A program made the translations under genes and the position numbers. This document shows positions 23,385-29,306 of a stretch of DNA of 29,306 nt, piece after piece. The notes under the pieces are model-generated. The model made no database searches. It was given only the letters and a program-made list of their open reading frames with translations, and was not told the DNA's origin. Source of the DNA: JANMDU01 sp031375105 (GTDB taxonomy: Bacteria; Pseudomonadota; Gammaproteobacteria; Burkholderiales; Burkholderiaceae_C). The stretch lies in contig JANMHJ010000037.1 in the NCBI GenBank assembly GCA_031375105.1, positions 1-29,306 of the forward strand. Direction: 5' to 3'. Positions within the stretch are counted from its first letter, which is position 1. Each line of letters opens with the position of its first letter.

Positions 23385-23632
23385 CGTGCATTCGCCTCTT
23401 CGCGATCAAATTTCATGCCGACGGGCCAGCGCCCGCGAAATTTTTGGCCGATTTCTTCGATCAGCTCTTTCTTGCTGGGCTCTTTGCTCACTTCCACAGC
23501 AGGCATGCTTTTGGATGTTTTGCGCTTCACAGGCCGCACCTCCAGCTCATCACCCTCAGAAATCCCCAGCGCTTGCACCAGCGCTACAGGCAGGCGCACA
23601 CCTAAGCTATTGCCCCACTTTGCGACTTGCAT
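23381..23632 (-). CDS. vapB: AbrB/MazE-type antitoxin of the PIN toxin
   Basis: This 83-aa protein has the swapped-hairpin AbrB DNA-binding fold at its N-terminus (MQVAKWGNSLGVRLPVALVQALGISEGDELEV), typical of MazE/VapB antitoxins, and a charged C-terminal tail that would bind the toxin (GRWPVGMKFDREEANAR). The ATG at 23632 is set by a strong CAGGAGAG ribosome binding site; longer readings run into the operator. A perfect inverted repeat just upstream is the likely autoregulatory site. Confidence 0.9.
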   Translation of the reverse strand: MQVAKWGNSLGVRLPVALVQALGISEGDELEVRPVKRKTSKSMPAVEVSKEPSKKELIEEIGQKFRGRWPVGMKFDREEANAR

Positions 23633-23646
23633 GATGCTCTCCTGAT

Positions 23647-23673
23647 GGATATACAAGCTTGAATTGTATATCC
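23647..23673. promoter_or_regulatory. Palindromic operator of the toxin-antitoxin pair
   Basis: GGATATACAA (23647-23656) and TTGTATATCC (23664-23673) form a perfect 10-bp inverted repeat with a 7-nt spacer, about 15 nt upstream of the antitoxin start. It overlaps -10-like sequences (TACAAT or TATACA) on the minus strand, as expected for autorepression by an AbrB-type antitoxin. Confidence 0.75.
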
Positions 23674-23729
23674 AAGCAATCGCAAACGCACAGGGTGGAT
23701 GATTTGGCTTCAGCGGCCAGGGGTGATGC

Positions 23730-24161
23730 CTAGGGCTTTGCCGCTGGCGCTTGCGGATTCGCCACAAAGCCAATCCGCGTGAGGCCTGCTTTTTGCGCAA
23801 TGCCGATCACTTCCACCACCTTACCGTAAGGAACAGTTTCGTCCGAGCGAAGTTGGACTTCGGTATCTTTGTTTTCATTGGCCGTTTTTTTCAGACTCTC
23901 GGCAAGCGCAGGAAGCTCAATAGCTTGGTCGCCGAGGAAGATTTTGGCGGATTTGTCGATGACGACGGTGACGAATTTGGGGGCTTCTGTGGGTTTGGCG
24001 GCATCGGTGCTGGGCAGATCGAGCTTGATGGAGCTGGCCAAGAGCGGCGCGGTGATGATGAAAATCACCAAGAGCACCAGCATCACATCGACCAAAGGCG
24101 TGACGTTGATCTCGCTCATGGGCTGGCTGCCTTTGCTACGTTCAAGTTTACCGAAGCTCAT
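23730..24161 (-). CDS. ExbD/TolR-family biopolymer transport protein
   Basis: This 143-aa inner-membrane protein is part of a proton-driven complex that energises outer-membrane processes. It has a short cytoplasmic N-terminus, the motif SEINVTPLVDVMLVLLVIFII with the key membrane Asp25, one membrane segment, and a periplasmic domain with the family sequence VQLRSDETVPYGKVVEVIGIAQKAGL. The ATG at 24161 is only 4 nt after the stop of the ExbB/TolQ-type partner. ExbD and TolR cannot be told apart securely here; no TonB, TolA or TolB gene is in the window. Confidence 0.9.
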   Translation of the reverse strand: MSFGKLERSKGSQPMSEINVTPLVDVMLVLLVIFIITAPLLASSIKLDLPSTDAAKPTEAPKFVTVVIDKSAKIFLGDQAIELPALAESLKKTANENKDTEVQLRSDETVPYGKVVEVIGIAQKAGLTRIGFVANPQAPAAKP

Positions 24162-24165
24162 GGAA

Positions 24166-24810
24166 TCACACCGCGTGTTGTGCCAGCAGCTCGCGCAAGT
24201 CTCGGGCGAAGCCTTCCAAATCAGCCTCAATGCGACCAACGTAGCGACCAAACAGGTTGAAGGCGAGCACCGCGGGAATGGCCACTGCCAATCCAGCAGC
24301 CGTCATGATCAGCGCCTCGCCCACGGGGCCAGCGATTTTGTCAATCGTGACTTGGCCTGCGCCGACCAAGCCGATCAAGGCATGGTAGATGCCCCAAACT
24401 GTCCCGAGCAAACCTACAAAAGGAGCTGTGGAGCCAACTGTGGCAAGCAAGATTTGGCCAAATTGCAATTTGAGCAACACGCCATGCAAGGCGTCTCGCA
24501 GCAAGCGTGTGAGCTGCTGCGCTTTGTCGCCCGCACCAGCGAGTGTGCCGCTAGCGTTGATTTGCGCAGCATCGATCAACGGCAAGACAAGCAACTCACG
24601 ATCCAATGCGGCCACGCTGGCGCGGCCTTGGCTCACATCCGCAGCTTGCCAAAAGCCCGCGATAGATTTGGCAACATCGGGCACGGCGCGTTTGATGACC
24701 CAAGCTTTCCAGAAAATCACCACCCAGCTAGCGACCGACATGAACAACAGCAACACAGCAATGAATTTGCCCACGCCATCGCTTTGCTTGAGGAAATCAA
24801 GTGCATCCAT
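24166..24810 (-). CDS. MotA/TolQ/ExbB proton-channel family protein
   Basis: This 214-aa protein has three membrane segments: near residues 17-37 (FIAVLLLFMSVASWVVIFW), near 120-140 (LATVGSTAPFVGLLGTVWGIY) and near 165-190 (GEALIMTAAGLAVAIPAVLAFN). The last two hold the conserved Thr and Gly-rich motifs of the family. It forms the proton channel with the ExbD/TolR-type protein encoded 4 nt downstream, and it follows dapB by 4 nt. Lying in an operon with bamE hints at cell-envelope work, but ExbB versus TolQ is not decided. Confidence 0.9.
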   Translation of the reverse strand: MDALDFLKQSDGVGKFIAVLLLFMSVASWVVIFWKAWVIKRAVPDVAKSIAGFWQAADVSQGRASVAALDRELLVLPLIDAAQINASGTLAGAGDKAQQLTRLLRDALHGVLLKLQFGQILLATVGSTAPFVGLLGTVWGIYHALIGLVGAGQVTIDKIAGPVGEALIMTAAGLAVAIPAVLAFNLFGRYVGRIEADLEGFARDLRELLAQHAV

Positions 24811-24814
24811 CTTC

Positions 24815-25624
24815 TTATCCGTTCAAACCGAGCACATCAAACATATCAAACATCCCATTTTTCTTGTCAGCAAGGAAGCGCACGGCACACAACGCGCCCT
24901 GCGCATAGCCTTCGCGATTGGAGGCTTTGTGGGTGATTTCAATGCGCTCGCCCGTGCCAGCAAACAGCACGGTGTGATCGCCCACCACATCGCCGCCGCG
25001 AATTGCGGAAAAACCAATTGCCAAGGGATCACGCGCACCTGTGATGCCTTCGCGAGCAAACACGGCATGGCCTTTGAGATCACGCCCCAGCGCATTAGCG
25101 ATCACCTCGCCCATTTTGAGCGCGGTGCCCGAGGGCGCATCGATTTTGTGGCGATGGTGGGTTTCGATGATTTCAATGTCGTAGCCTGTGCTGAGCGATT
25201 TGGCGGCCAATTCAAGCAGCTTGAGCGTCACGTTCACGCCCACGCTCATATTGGGCGCGAGCAAGATGGGAATCTCTTTCGAAGCCACTTGCAATTGCTG
25301 CTTTTGCTCGTCGGAAAACCCCGTCGTGCCAATCACCATGCCCACGCCTTGCGCACGGCAGACGGCCAGATGCGCCATCGTGCCTTCGGGGCGCGTGAAA
25401 TCGATCAGCGCATGGCAGCCCTGGAGGGCGTGAGCCACATCGGAGGTGATGGTGATGCCGCTGGCTGTGCCGAGAAAGCCACTGGCATCGAGCCCCAGCC
25501 CCAAGCTGCCCGGCACATCCAACGCTCCCCCGAGTGTGCAATCTTGCGCTTGGGTCACCGCCTCAATCAACATGCGGCCCATGCGGCCGCCTGCGCCTGC
25601 AATGCAAATCTTGTGTTGCGCCAT
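24815..25624 (-). CDS. dapB: 4-hydroxy-tetrahydrodipicolinate reductase
   Basis: This 269-aa enzyme catalyses the NAD(P)H-dependent reduction in lysine and diaminopimelate synthesis. The cofactor motif GAGGRMGRMLIEAV is at residues 9-22, and the substrate-binding/catalytic signature is in ETHHRHKIDAPSGTALKMGE. The length is typical. It is 24 nt downstream of the bamE fusion gene and 4 nt upstream of the ExbB/TolQ-type gene, a conserved order in this bacterial group as far as I recall. Confidence 0.96.
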   Translation of the reverse strand: MAQHKICIAGAGGRMGRMLIEAVTQAQDCTLGGALDVPGSLGLGLDASGFLGTASGITITSDVAHALQGCHALIDFTRPEGTMAHLAVCRAQGVGMVIGTTGFSDEQKQQLQVASKEIPILLAPNMSVGVNVTLKLLELAAKSLSTGYDIEIIETHHRHKIDAPSGTALKMGEVIANALGRDLKGHAVFAREGITGARDPLAIGFSAIRGGDVVGDHTVLFAGTGERIEITHKASNREGYAQGALCAVRFLADKKNGMFDMFDVLGLNG

Positions 25625-25648
25625 CGTCTCTGAGCCCTGTGCTGCGCG

Positions 25649-27157
25649 TTATTGCGCGGGGGTGAAGAATTCGCGCTCGATGAACCAGCGGCCATCGCGC
25701 TTGACGAGGAACATGGCTTTGGTACCCACTTCGCGGTAAGCATCCGAGTCGTAATCTTGACGAAACACCAAACGCGCCTCAGTCGGCGAGACCATGCGCA
25801 CGCGCACGTCAAACACAGCTAAAGTGATGCGCGAGCGGCCTTCGATGCGCGTGCGGCGCAAGCTTTCCCATTCAGCGCGGGTGTTTGATGTGCCTTTGAA
25901 CTCGGGCAAGTAATGCGCGAAATACGCCGCTGCATTGCGTGCTTGCCAATCGCTGGTCCAGCGGTTGAGGAAGGTGGTGATGTCGGGGTCGGCTGCGGCC
26001 AAGGTATTGACCGATGAAACCGGTGGCGGTGGCGATACGACAGGCGCCGGGGCACTTGAAGCCGCAGCAACGGCTGCCGGGCTTGGGGCAACAGCCACTG
26101 GAGCGGGAGCGGGTGTTGGGGCGGGAGCGGGTATTGGAACAGCTACGGCTCTTGGTGCAGGCGCAGGCATCGGAATGGGCGGAGCGGCAGGGGCGGCAGC
26201 TATGACTGCAGGAGCAGCGGCGGGCACGGTGGCCACGACCCGTGGAGCCACTGCAGGTGTCGCAGCCTGGGTTGGGACTGGGACTGGGGTTGGGACTGGG
26301 GTTGGGGTTGGGGTTGGGGTTGGCGCTGGAGCTGCGCGAGGCGCAACTGGAGCAGGTGCGGGAGCGGGAGGCGGCACTGCACGCGCAACTGGTGCTGTGG
26401 GGACGGGTGCAGCGGCGGCGACAGAAGCGGGTGCAGGCAAGGATGCTTGAGCTGGCAACAAAGGTGTATTAGAGGACGTTGGCGAAACGCTTGGACGCGC
26501 AGCATTGCTCGCCGCCACCGCACGCTGCGTGCTCGCATCCCAAGCGGACGTGATCCGACCCGGAGCTTCAAGCGGTGGGTAGCTCGTGGGCACTCCTGAA
26601 TTTATAGCACTCTGCGCAGGATTGATAACGGCTGCTGCCGTATTTGGCGCTGAATTCTTCAAACCAAACTCACGCAGCACTTCGGGCGGCACCTCCAGCA
26701 GCGGCACTTTGCCCAGCCTGCGGTTGGCAGACAAGGAGGTCACAAATTCTTCTTCCGAGATCAGCTCATCGCTATCCACCTTAGCCAACTCATCGCCTTT
26801 GAAAAACACGGTGAGCTTGCGCTGCTGGGGCGCAGCGCCTTGGCGCAAGATGGTGAAGACGTATTCCCAACGGTCGGCATGGAAGGCACTGGTCACCAGT
26901 GGCGAGCCCAGAATGTCTCTCACCTGTGCGCGCGGCATGCCCACTTGCAGGGCATCTTTTTGTTCTTTGGATACAAAATTGCCCTGCACCACGTCCACCT
27001 TGTAAGGCGTGATCAAGCCGCCTATGCTGCCGGAGATGTTGTTGAAGCTAGAACAAGCGGACAGCGCTAAGCAGGCGGTAGCCAAGGCAGTCAAGCGGCC
27101 AAGGCGGCCGAGCCCGAGGTGAGCGATGGTATGAGGAGAGTCGGTGGAAACGGTCAT
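25649..27157 (-). CDS. bamE: BamE domain lipoprotein fused to a Pro/Ala-rich linker and an NTF2-like domain
   Basis: This 502-aa lipoprotein has a signal peptide with lipobox LSAC (Cys35) and an N-terminal BamE/SmpA domain (about residues 50-145; QGNFVSKEQKDALQVGMPRAQVRDILGSPL is typical). BamE is an accessory subunit of the beta-barrel assembly machine, normally well under 200 aa. Here a linker of roughly 200 residues rich in Pro, Ala, Val and Thr follows (about 190-387), then a C-terminal NTF2/SnoaL-like domain (DITTFLNRWTSDWQARNAAAY to FFTPAQ). The linker contains a hexanucleotide tandem repeat and one dispersed repeat (residues about 171-188). The ATG at 27157 is chosen over a TTG upstream. 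It is divergent from fur, the classic omlA-fur arrangement. Confidence 0.85.
   Translation of the reverse strand: MTVSTDSPHTIAHLGLGRLGRLTALATACLALSACSSFNNISGSIGGLITPYKVDVVQGNFVSKEQKDALQVGMPRAQVRDILGSPLVTSAFHADRWEYVFTILRQGAAPQQRKLTVFFKGDELAKVDSDELISEEEFVTSLSANRRLGKVPLLEVPPEVLREFGLKNSAPNTAAAVINPAQSAINSGVPTSYPPLEAPGRITSAWDASTQRAVAASNAARPSVSPTSSNTPLLPAQASLPAPASVAAAAPVPTAPVARAVPPPAPAPAPVAPRAAPAPTPTPTPTPVPTPVPVPTQAATPAVAPRVVATVPAAAPAVIAAAPAAPPIPMPAPAPRAVAVPIPAPAPTPAPAPVAVAPSPAAVAAASSAPAPVVSPPPPVSSVNTLAAADPDITTFLNRWTSDWQARNAAAYFAHYLPEFKGTSNTRAEWESLRRTRIEGRSRITLAVFDVRVRMVSPTEARLVFRQDYDSDAYREVGTKAMFLVKRDGRWFIEREFFTPAQ
26269..26322 (-). repeat. Hexanucleotide tandem repeat encoding Pro-Thr/Pro-Val
   Basis: Nine six-base units, GGGTTG or GGACTG on the plus strand, follow one another without interruption. 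They encode Pro-Thr and Pro-Val dipeptides in the linker of the BamE fusion. A six-base unit keeps the frame if the number of copies changes. Confidence 0.9.
26595..26645 (+). repeat. Dispersed ~55-bp repeat, copy 10 (inside the bamE fusion gene)
   Basis: The plus strand shows TGAATTTATAGCACTCTGCG, then ATTGATAACGGCTGCTGCC. On the coding strand it encodes AAVINPAQSAINSG, in the same phase as copy 4 and with a similar peptide. Confidence 0.7.
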
Positions 27158-27220
27158 GGGAGGCAAACCCGAGCGGGCAAAAGCTGCACGCTTTGGGAGA
27201 CAAGGGTTATGATCAAACCA

Positions 27221-27226
27221 TTGTAG
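27221..27226 (-). promoter_or_regulatory. Possible -10 box for the bamE operon
   Basis: TACAAT is present on the minus strand about 64 nt before the bamE start, in the 127-bp region between bamE and fur. No good -35 hexamer is found at the right distance. Confidence 0.25.
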
Positions 27227-27284
27227 CGGCTTCGACCTCCCGCACGGCAGGCTTTGCCGCTTCTGCGCTGCACTCTGTCACATC

Positions 27285-27728
27285 ATGACCACTCTTGACG
27301 AACTGAAAAACACCGGCCTCAAGGCCACGCTGCCTCGCTTGAAGATCATGCAGATTTTTCAAGGCGGTGTGCAACGTCATATGACAGCAGAAGATGTCTA
27401 CCGCGTGTTGCTCAATGAACGCACCGACATCGGCCTAGCCACGGTGTACCGCGTGCTCACGCAGTTTGAGCAAGCTGGGCTGCTCACGCGCAGCAATTTT
27501 GAGAGCGGCAAAGCGGTGTATGAGCTCAATGAAGGCACACACCACGATCACTTGGTCTGCCTCGATTGCGGCAAAGTGGAAGAGTTTCACGACCCTGAGA
27601 TTGAAAAGCGCCAAACCGCTGTGGCCAAAACGAAGGGCTTCGCGCTCGAAGAACATGCGCTATCGCTTTACGCGCGCTGCACAAAGACCGCCTGCCCGCA
27701 TCGCCCCGCGACGGTTAAAAGCACGTGA
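27285..27728 (+). CDS. fur: Ferric uptake regulator Fur
   Basis: This 147-aa metal-dependent repressor has the N-terminal winged helix (LKATLPRLKIMQIFQ, then TAEDVYRVLLNERTDIGLATVYRVLTQFEQAGLL) and the metal-binding dimerisation domain with HHDHLVCLDCGKVEEF. The C-terminus has a further Cys pair in ARCTKTACPHR. It represses iron-uptake genes when iron is sufficient. Its divergence from bamE matches the omlA-fur pair known in other proteobacteria. A dispersed repeat lies just after its stop. Confidence 0.96.
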   Translation: MTTLDELKNTGLKATLPRLKIMQIFQGGVQRHMTAEDVYRVLLNERTDIGLATVYRVLTQFEQAGLLTRSNFESGKAVYELNEGTHHDHLVCLDCGKVEEFHDPEIEKRQTAVAKTKGFALEEHALSLYARCTKTACPHRPATVKST

Positions 27729-27734
27729 TTTTGA

Positions 27735-27791
27735 AGCCTAATCGGGCTCTACCCGTTATAAAATGTGCATAGTGTGCTATCTATTTAGTAG
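27735..27791 (-). repeat. Dispersed ~55-bp repeat, copy 11
   Basis: On the minus strand it shows TACTAAATAGATAGCACAC, TATGCACA, TTTTATAACGGGTA and GCCCGATT. It lies between fur and pgpA and is nearly identical to copy 2 over its first 37 bases. Confidence 0.85.
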
Positions 27792-27812
27792 TCAATGAGT
27801 GGAGCTGTAACG

Positions 27813-28364
27813 ATGTTTGAGCAGACCGTATTGCCAGCCAAAGAGCCACTTTCTCCACCTCTTCACCCACCCGTTTTGCGCCCCGGTGTGCGTTTCTTGC
27901 TCTCGCATCCTGCCAATTTCATCGCTTTGGGCGCAGGCTCGGGGCTCTCACGTATCGCGCCCGGCACGGTGGGCACGCTCTGGGCTTGGGCGGCGTTTGC
28001 AGTGATGCAGTTGTATTTGACGAGTGCGCAAATCGGCTGGCTGATTGCGGCTTCGCTCGTTGTCGGTTGGTGGGCTTGCACGGTGGCGGCCAAGAATCTT
28101 CGGGTGCTCGATCCAGGCGCGATTGTGTGGGACGAGGTGATTGCGTTTTGGATCATCCTGTGGCTCGTCACGCCGGCAAGCTTCATGGCGCAGCTGACAG
28201 CTTTTGCGCTCTTTCGCTTCTTCGATGCCGTCAAACCCGGGCCTGTGGCGTGGGCCGATGAACTGTTTCACGGCTTTGGCTGGAAGGGCGGCTTCGGGAT
28301 TATTTTGGATGACTTGGTGGCCGCCGCTTGCACGCTGCTGGTGATTGCGATTTGGGTGTTTTGA
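27813..28364 (+). CDS. pgpA: Phosphatidylglycerophosphatase A
   Basis: This 183-aa inner-membrane enzyme removes the phosphate from phosphatidylglycerol phosphate to make phosphatidylglycerol. The family motifs are present: GSGLSRIAPGTVGTLWA, DPGAIVWDEVIAFW with the metal-binding Asp and Glu, and LFRFFDAVKPGP. Several membrane segments surround them. The ATG at 27813 has GGAG 8 nt upstream; an in-frame ATG at 27795 has none and lies next to the repeat. pncC begins 20 nt after its stop. Confidence 0.94.
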   Translation: MFEQTVLPAKEPLSPPLHPPVLRPGVRFLLSHPANFIALGAGSGLSRIAPGTVGTLWAWAAFAVMQLYLTSAQIGWLIAASLVVGWWACTVAAKNLRVLDPGAIVWDEVIAFWIILWLVTPASFMAQLTAFALFRFFDAVKPGPVAWADELFHGFGWKGGFGIILDDLVAAACTLLVIAIWVF

Positions 28365-28384
28365 AGATAAGAGCGATAACCCAT

Positions 28385-28909
28385 ATGATGAAAAATAACA
28401 CCAATTCACTATCAAATCAGGAGCACTCCACGCACGATCTATGTCGGCTGCTGGCCGATCTGCTTCTAAAAGACGGCATCAAGCTCGCCACCGCTGAAAG
28501 CTGCACCGGCGGCATGATTTCCGCCGCTTGTACGGATTTGGCCGGCTCGTCGGATTGGTTTGAGCGCGGTTTTGTGACGTATTCCAATGAAGCAAAAACC
28601 GAGCTACTGGGCGTAGACGCGGCATCCATCGCCCAGCATGGCGCAGTTAGCGAAGCGGTGGTGCGTGCGATGGCGTTTGGCGCGGTGCGGCATTCGTTGG
28701 CGCAGGTGAGTATCGCCGTCACAGGCGTGGCGGGCCCGAGCGGCGGCAGCGCAGCCAAGCCGGTGGGTACCGTGTGGTTTGGCTTCTCAACGAAGGGTTT
28801 GTTGCACAGCGAGATGATGCGCTTTGAGGGCGATCGCGCTGCGGTGCGGCAGCAAACTGTTTTGCATGCTTTGCGGCGGGTTTTGACCCTCCTGTCCGTT
28901 GCCGAATAG
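28385..28909 (+). CDS. pncC: Nicotinamide-nucleotide amidohydrolase (CinA C-terminal domain)
   Basis: This 174-aa enzyme deamidates nicotinamide mononucleotide to nicotinate mononucleotide in the pyridine nucleotide cycle. It is the stand-alone CinA C-terminal domain, with ATAESCTGGMISAACTDLAGSSDWFERGFVTYSNEAK and TGVAGPSGGSAAKPVGTVWFG as hallmark stretches. The catalytic Ser and Lys-type residues fall in these segments. Starts at 28385 or one codon later are equally possible; the ribosome binding site is weak, suggesting coupling to pgpA upstream. Confidence 0.93.
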   Translation: MMKNNTNSLSNQEHSTHDLCRLLADLLLKDGIKLATAESCTGGMISAACTDLAGSSDWFERGFVTYSNEAKTELLGVDAASIAQHGAVSEAVVRAMAFGAVRHSLAQVSIAVTGVAGPSGGSAAKPVGTVWFGFSTKGLLHSEMMRFEGDRAAVRQQTVLHALRRVLTLLSVAE

Positions 28910-29115
28910 ATCTTTCAGATTTCGCGCGGTCCGCTCGTCTGCTGCGTGACGTGCCCGAAAAAGCCGAGGCCTTCCTTTCTTAGCGCTCTTTGCGGGATAC
29001 CACGAGCTACTTGTCTTTTGTGGTGATGATGAGATGGTTGGCCGCGCCCAATCAAGAAAGGCTTCGTTTTTCAGACCCATCACTCAGCCGGTATGGGTTG
29101 CTGGCGTGTTGTTGT
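28910..29115. other. Intergenic stretch after pncC with no supportable gene
   Basis: Between pncC and dispersed-repeat copy 12 I see no convincing gene on either strand. A minus-strand open frame covers 28787-29083 but overlaps pncC and has no ribosome binding site or recognisable motif. A weak inverted similarity (CCTTTCTT near 28974 and AAGAAAGG near 29054) is present. Confidence 0.45.
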
Positions 29116-29174
29116 TTACTATTAATTTCGTAGCTGTTTGCACAATAAGTACGCCGGCTACTGGCCTAATTTCG
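29116..29174 (+). repeat. Dispersed ~55-bp repeat, copy 12
   Basis: The plus strand shows TTACTATTAATTTCGTAGC, TTTGCACAA, GTACGCCGGCTACTGGCC and AATTT. It is intergenic, about 50 nt before the gene at the right edge. Confidence 0.75.
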
Positions 29175-29198
29175 ATTCCCATTAAAATAGTGAATAAT

Positions 29199-29225
29199 AT
29201 GATCTCCTCAATCCTAGGAGATCAT
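29199..29225 (+). promoter_or_regulatory. Perfect hairpin that would sequester the ribosome binding site of the edge gene
   Basis: ATGATCTCCT (29199-29208) and AGGAGATCAT (29216-29225) are perfectly complementary with a 7-nt loop. The second arm contains the AGGAG ribosome binding site of the ATG at 29227. Confidence 0.7.
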
Positions 29226-29226
29226 C

Positions 29227-29306
29227 ATGGCCAGACCCGCAAGCGGTACAGATCAAATCGAGGCTGCCCGAGCCAGCCTCAAAAGCGCCAAGACGGCAGA
29301 TCAGCT
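29227..29306 (+). CDS. N-terminal fragment of a gene cut by the window edge, possibly an IS630-type transposase
   Basis: The 26 codons visible start MARPASGTDQIEAARASLKS and continue AKTADQ. AGGAG lies 6 nt upstream of the ATG. The pattern of a short Met-Ala-Arg-Pro lead followed by an amphipathic helix with Lys-Thr-Ala-Asp-Gln resembles the start of helix-turn-helix proteins of IS630-like transposases as I remember them. The fragment is too short to be sure, and no terminal inverted repeat could be found. Confidence 0.4.
   Translation, partial: MARPASGTDQIEAARASLKSAKTADQ

Noticed and set aside
25935..26450. 171-codon plus-strand frame rich in Gly, Ala and Thr
   Set aside because: It is the reverse of the low-complexity Pro/Ala linker of the bamE fusion; such frames arise automatically opposite GC-rich repeats.
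28787..29083. 98-codon minus-strand open frame overlapping the end of pncC
   Set aside because: It overlaps a well-supported gene on the opposite strand, has no ribosome binding site, and shows no recognisable motif.

Overview
The window looks like a chromosomal segment of a betaproteobacterium of the order Burkholderiales, probably family Comamonadaceae. The reasons are gene content and order (sucCD next to a TerC-family gene; fur divergent from bamE-dapB-exbB/D-type genes-leuS-lptE; an ornithine cyclodeaminase/arginase pair with a divergent Lrp-type regulator), moderately high GC, and a dense family of short dispersed repeats whose style I associate with that family. The genus cannot be fixed from the sequence alone.

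Layout. 1-364 has no supportable gene. 365-3242 (minus): TerC-family membrane protein, sucD, sucC. 3422-4357 (plus): type-2 argC. 4563-5210 (minus): a cyclic-nucleotide-binding-domain protein without a DNA-binding domain. 5402-15297 (all minus): a ten-gene catabolic cluster, in transcription order SDR dehydrogenase, cupin, alpha/beta hydrolase, IclR regulator, ThDP enzyme, aspartate-dehydrogenase-like enzyme, aldehyde dehydrogenase, VOC/extradiol-type protein, 75-aa protein, Rieske oxygenase. Most junctions overlap or are very short, so it reads as one operon, probably for an aromatic or heteroaromatic acid whose identity I cannot tell. 15440-16264 (plus): an atypical SDR. 16265-16915 is gene-free and holds two large structured inverted-repeat elements. 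16916-19530: an arginine-to-proline module (Lrp regulator, ornithine cyclodeaminase, arginase). 19616-27157 (minus): a housekeeping run bamE fusion, dapB, ExbB/TolQ-type, ExbD/TolR-type, a PIN toxin-antitoxin pair, leuS, lptE. 27285-28909 (plus): fur, pgpA, pncC. 29227 to the right edge: start of a gene that may be an IS630-type transposase.

The most striking content is repetitive. (1) Two elements at 16355-16490 and 16673-16813 share a core of about 90 nt but have unrelated long stems, each perfectly or nearly perfectly self-complementary; internal hairpins change by compensatory substitutions. This is what a structured RNA or a hairpin-based mobile element would look like. (2) A repeat of about 55 bp occurs at least 12 times; six copies lie inside coding sequences (VOC protein, ThDP enzyme twice, atypical SDR, leuS, bamE fusion), all kept open and five of six using the same codon phase in their orientation, like the in-frame palindromic elements known from Rickettsia. 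(3) A 29-bp perfect inverted repeat is embedded in-frame in the alpha/beta hydrolase gene. (4) A 190-bp palindromic element splits the catabolic operon. All functional claims rest on reading motifs and neighbours by eye; no database search was run.
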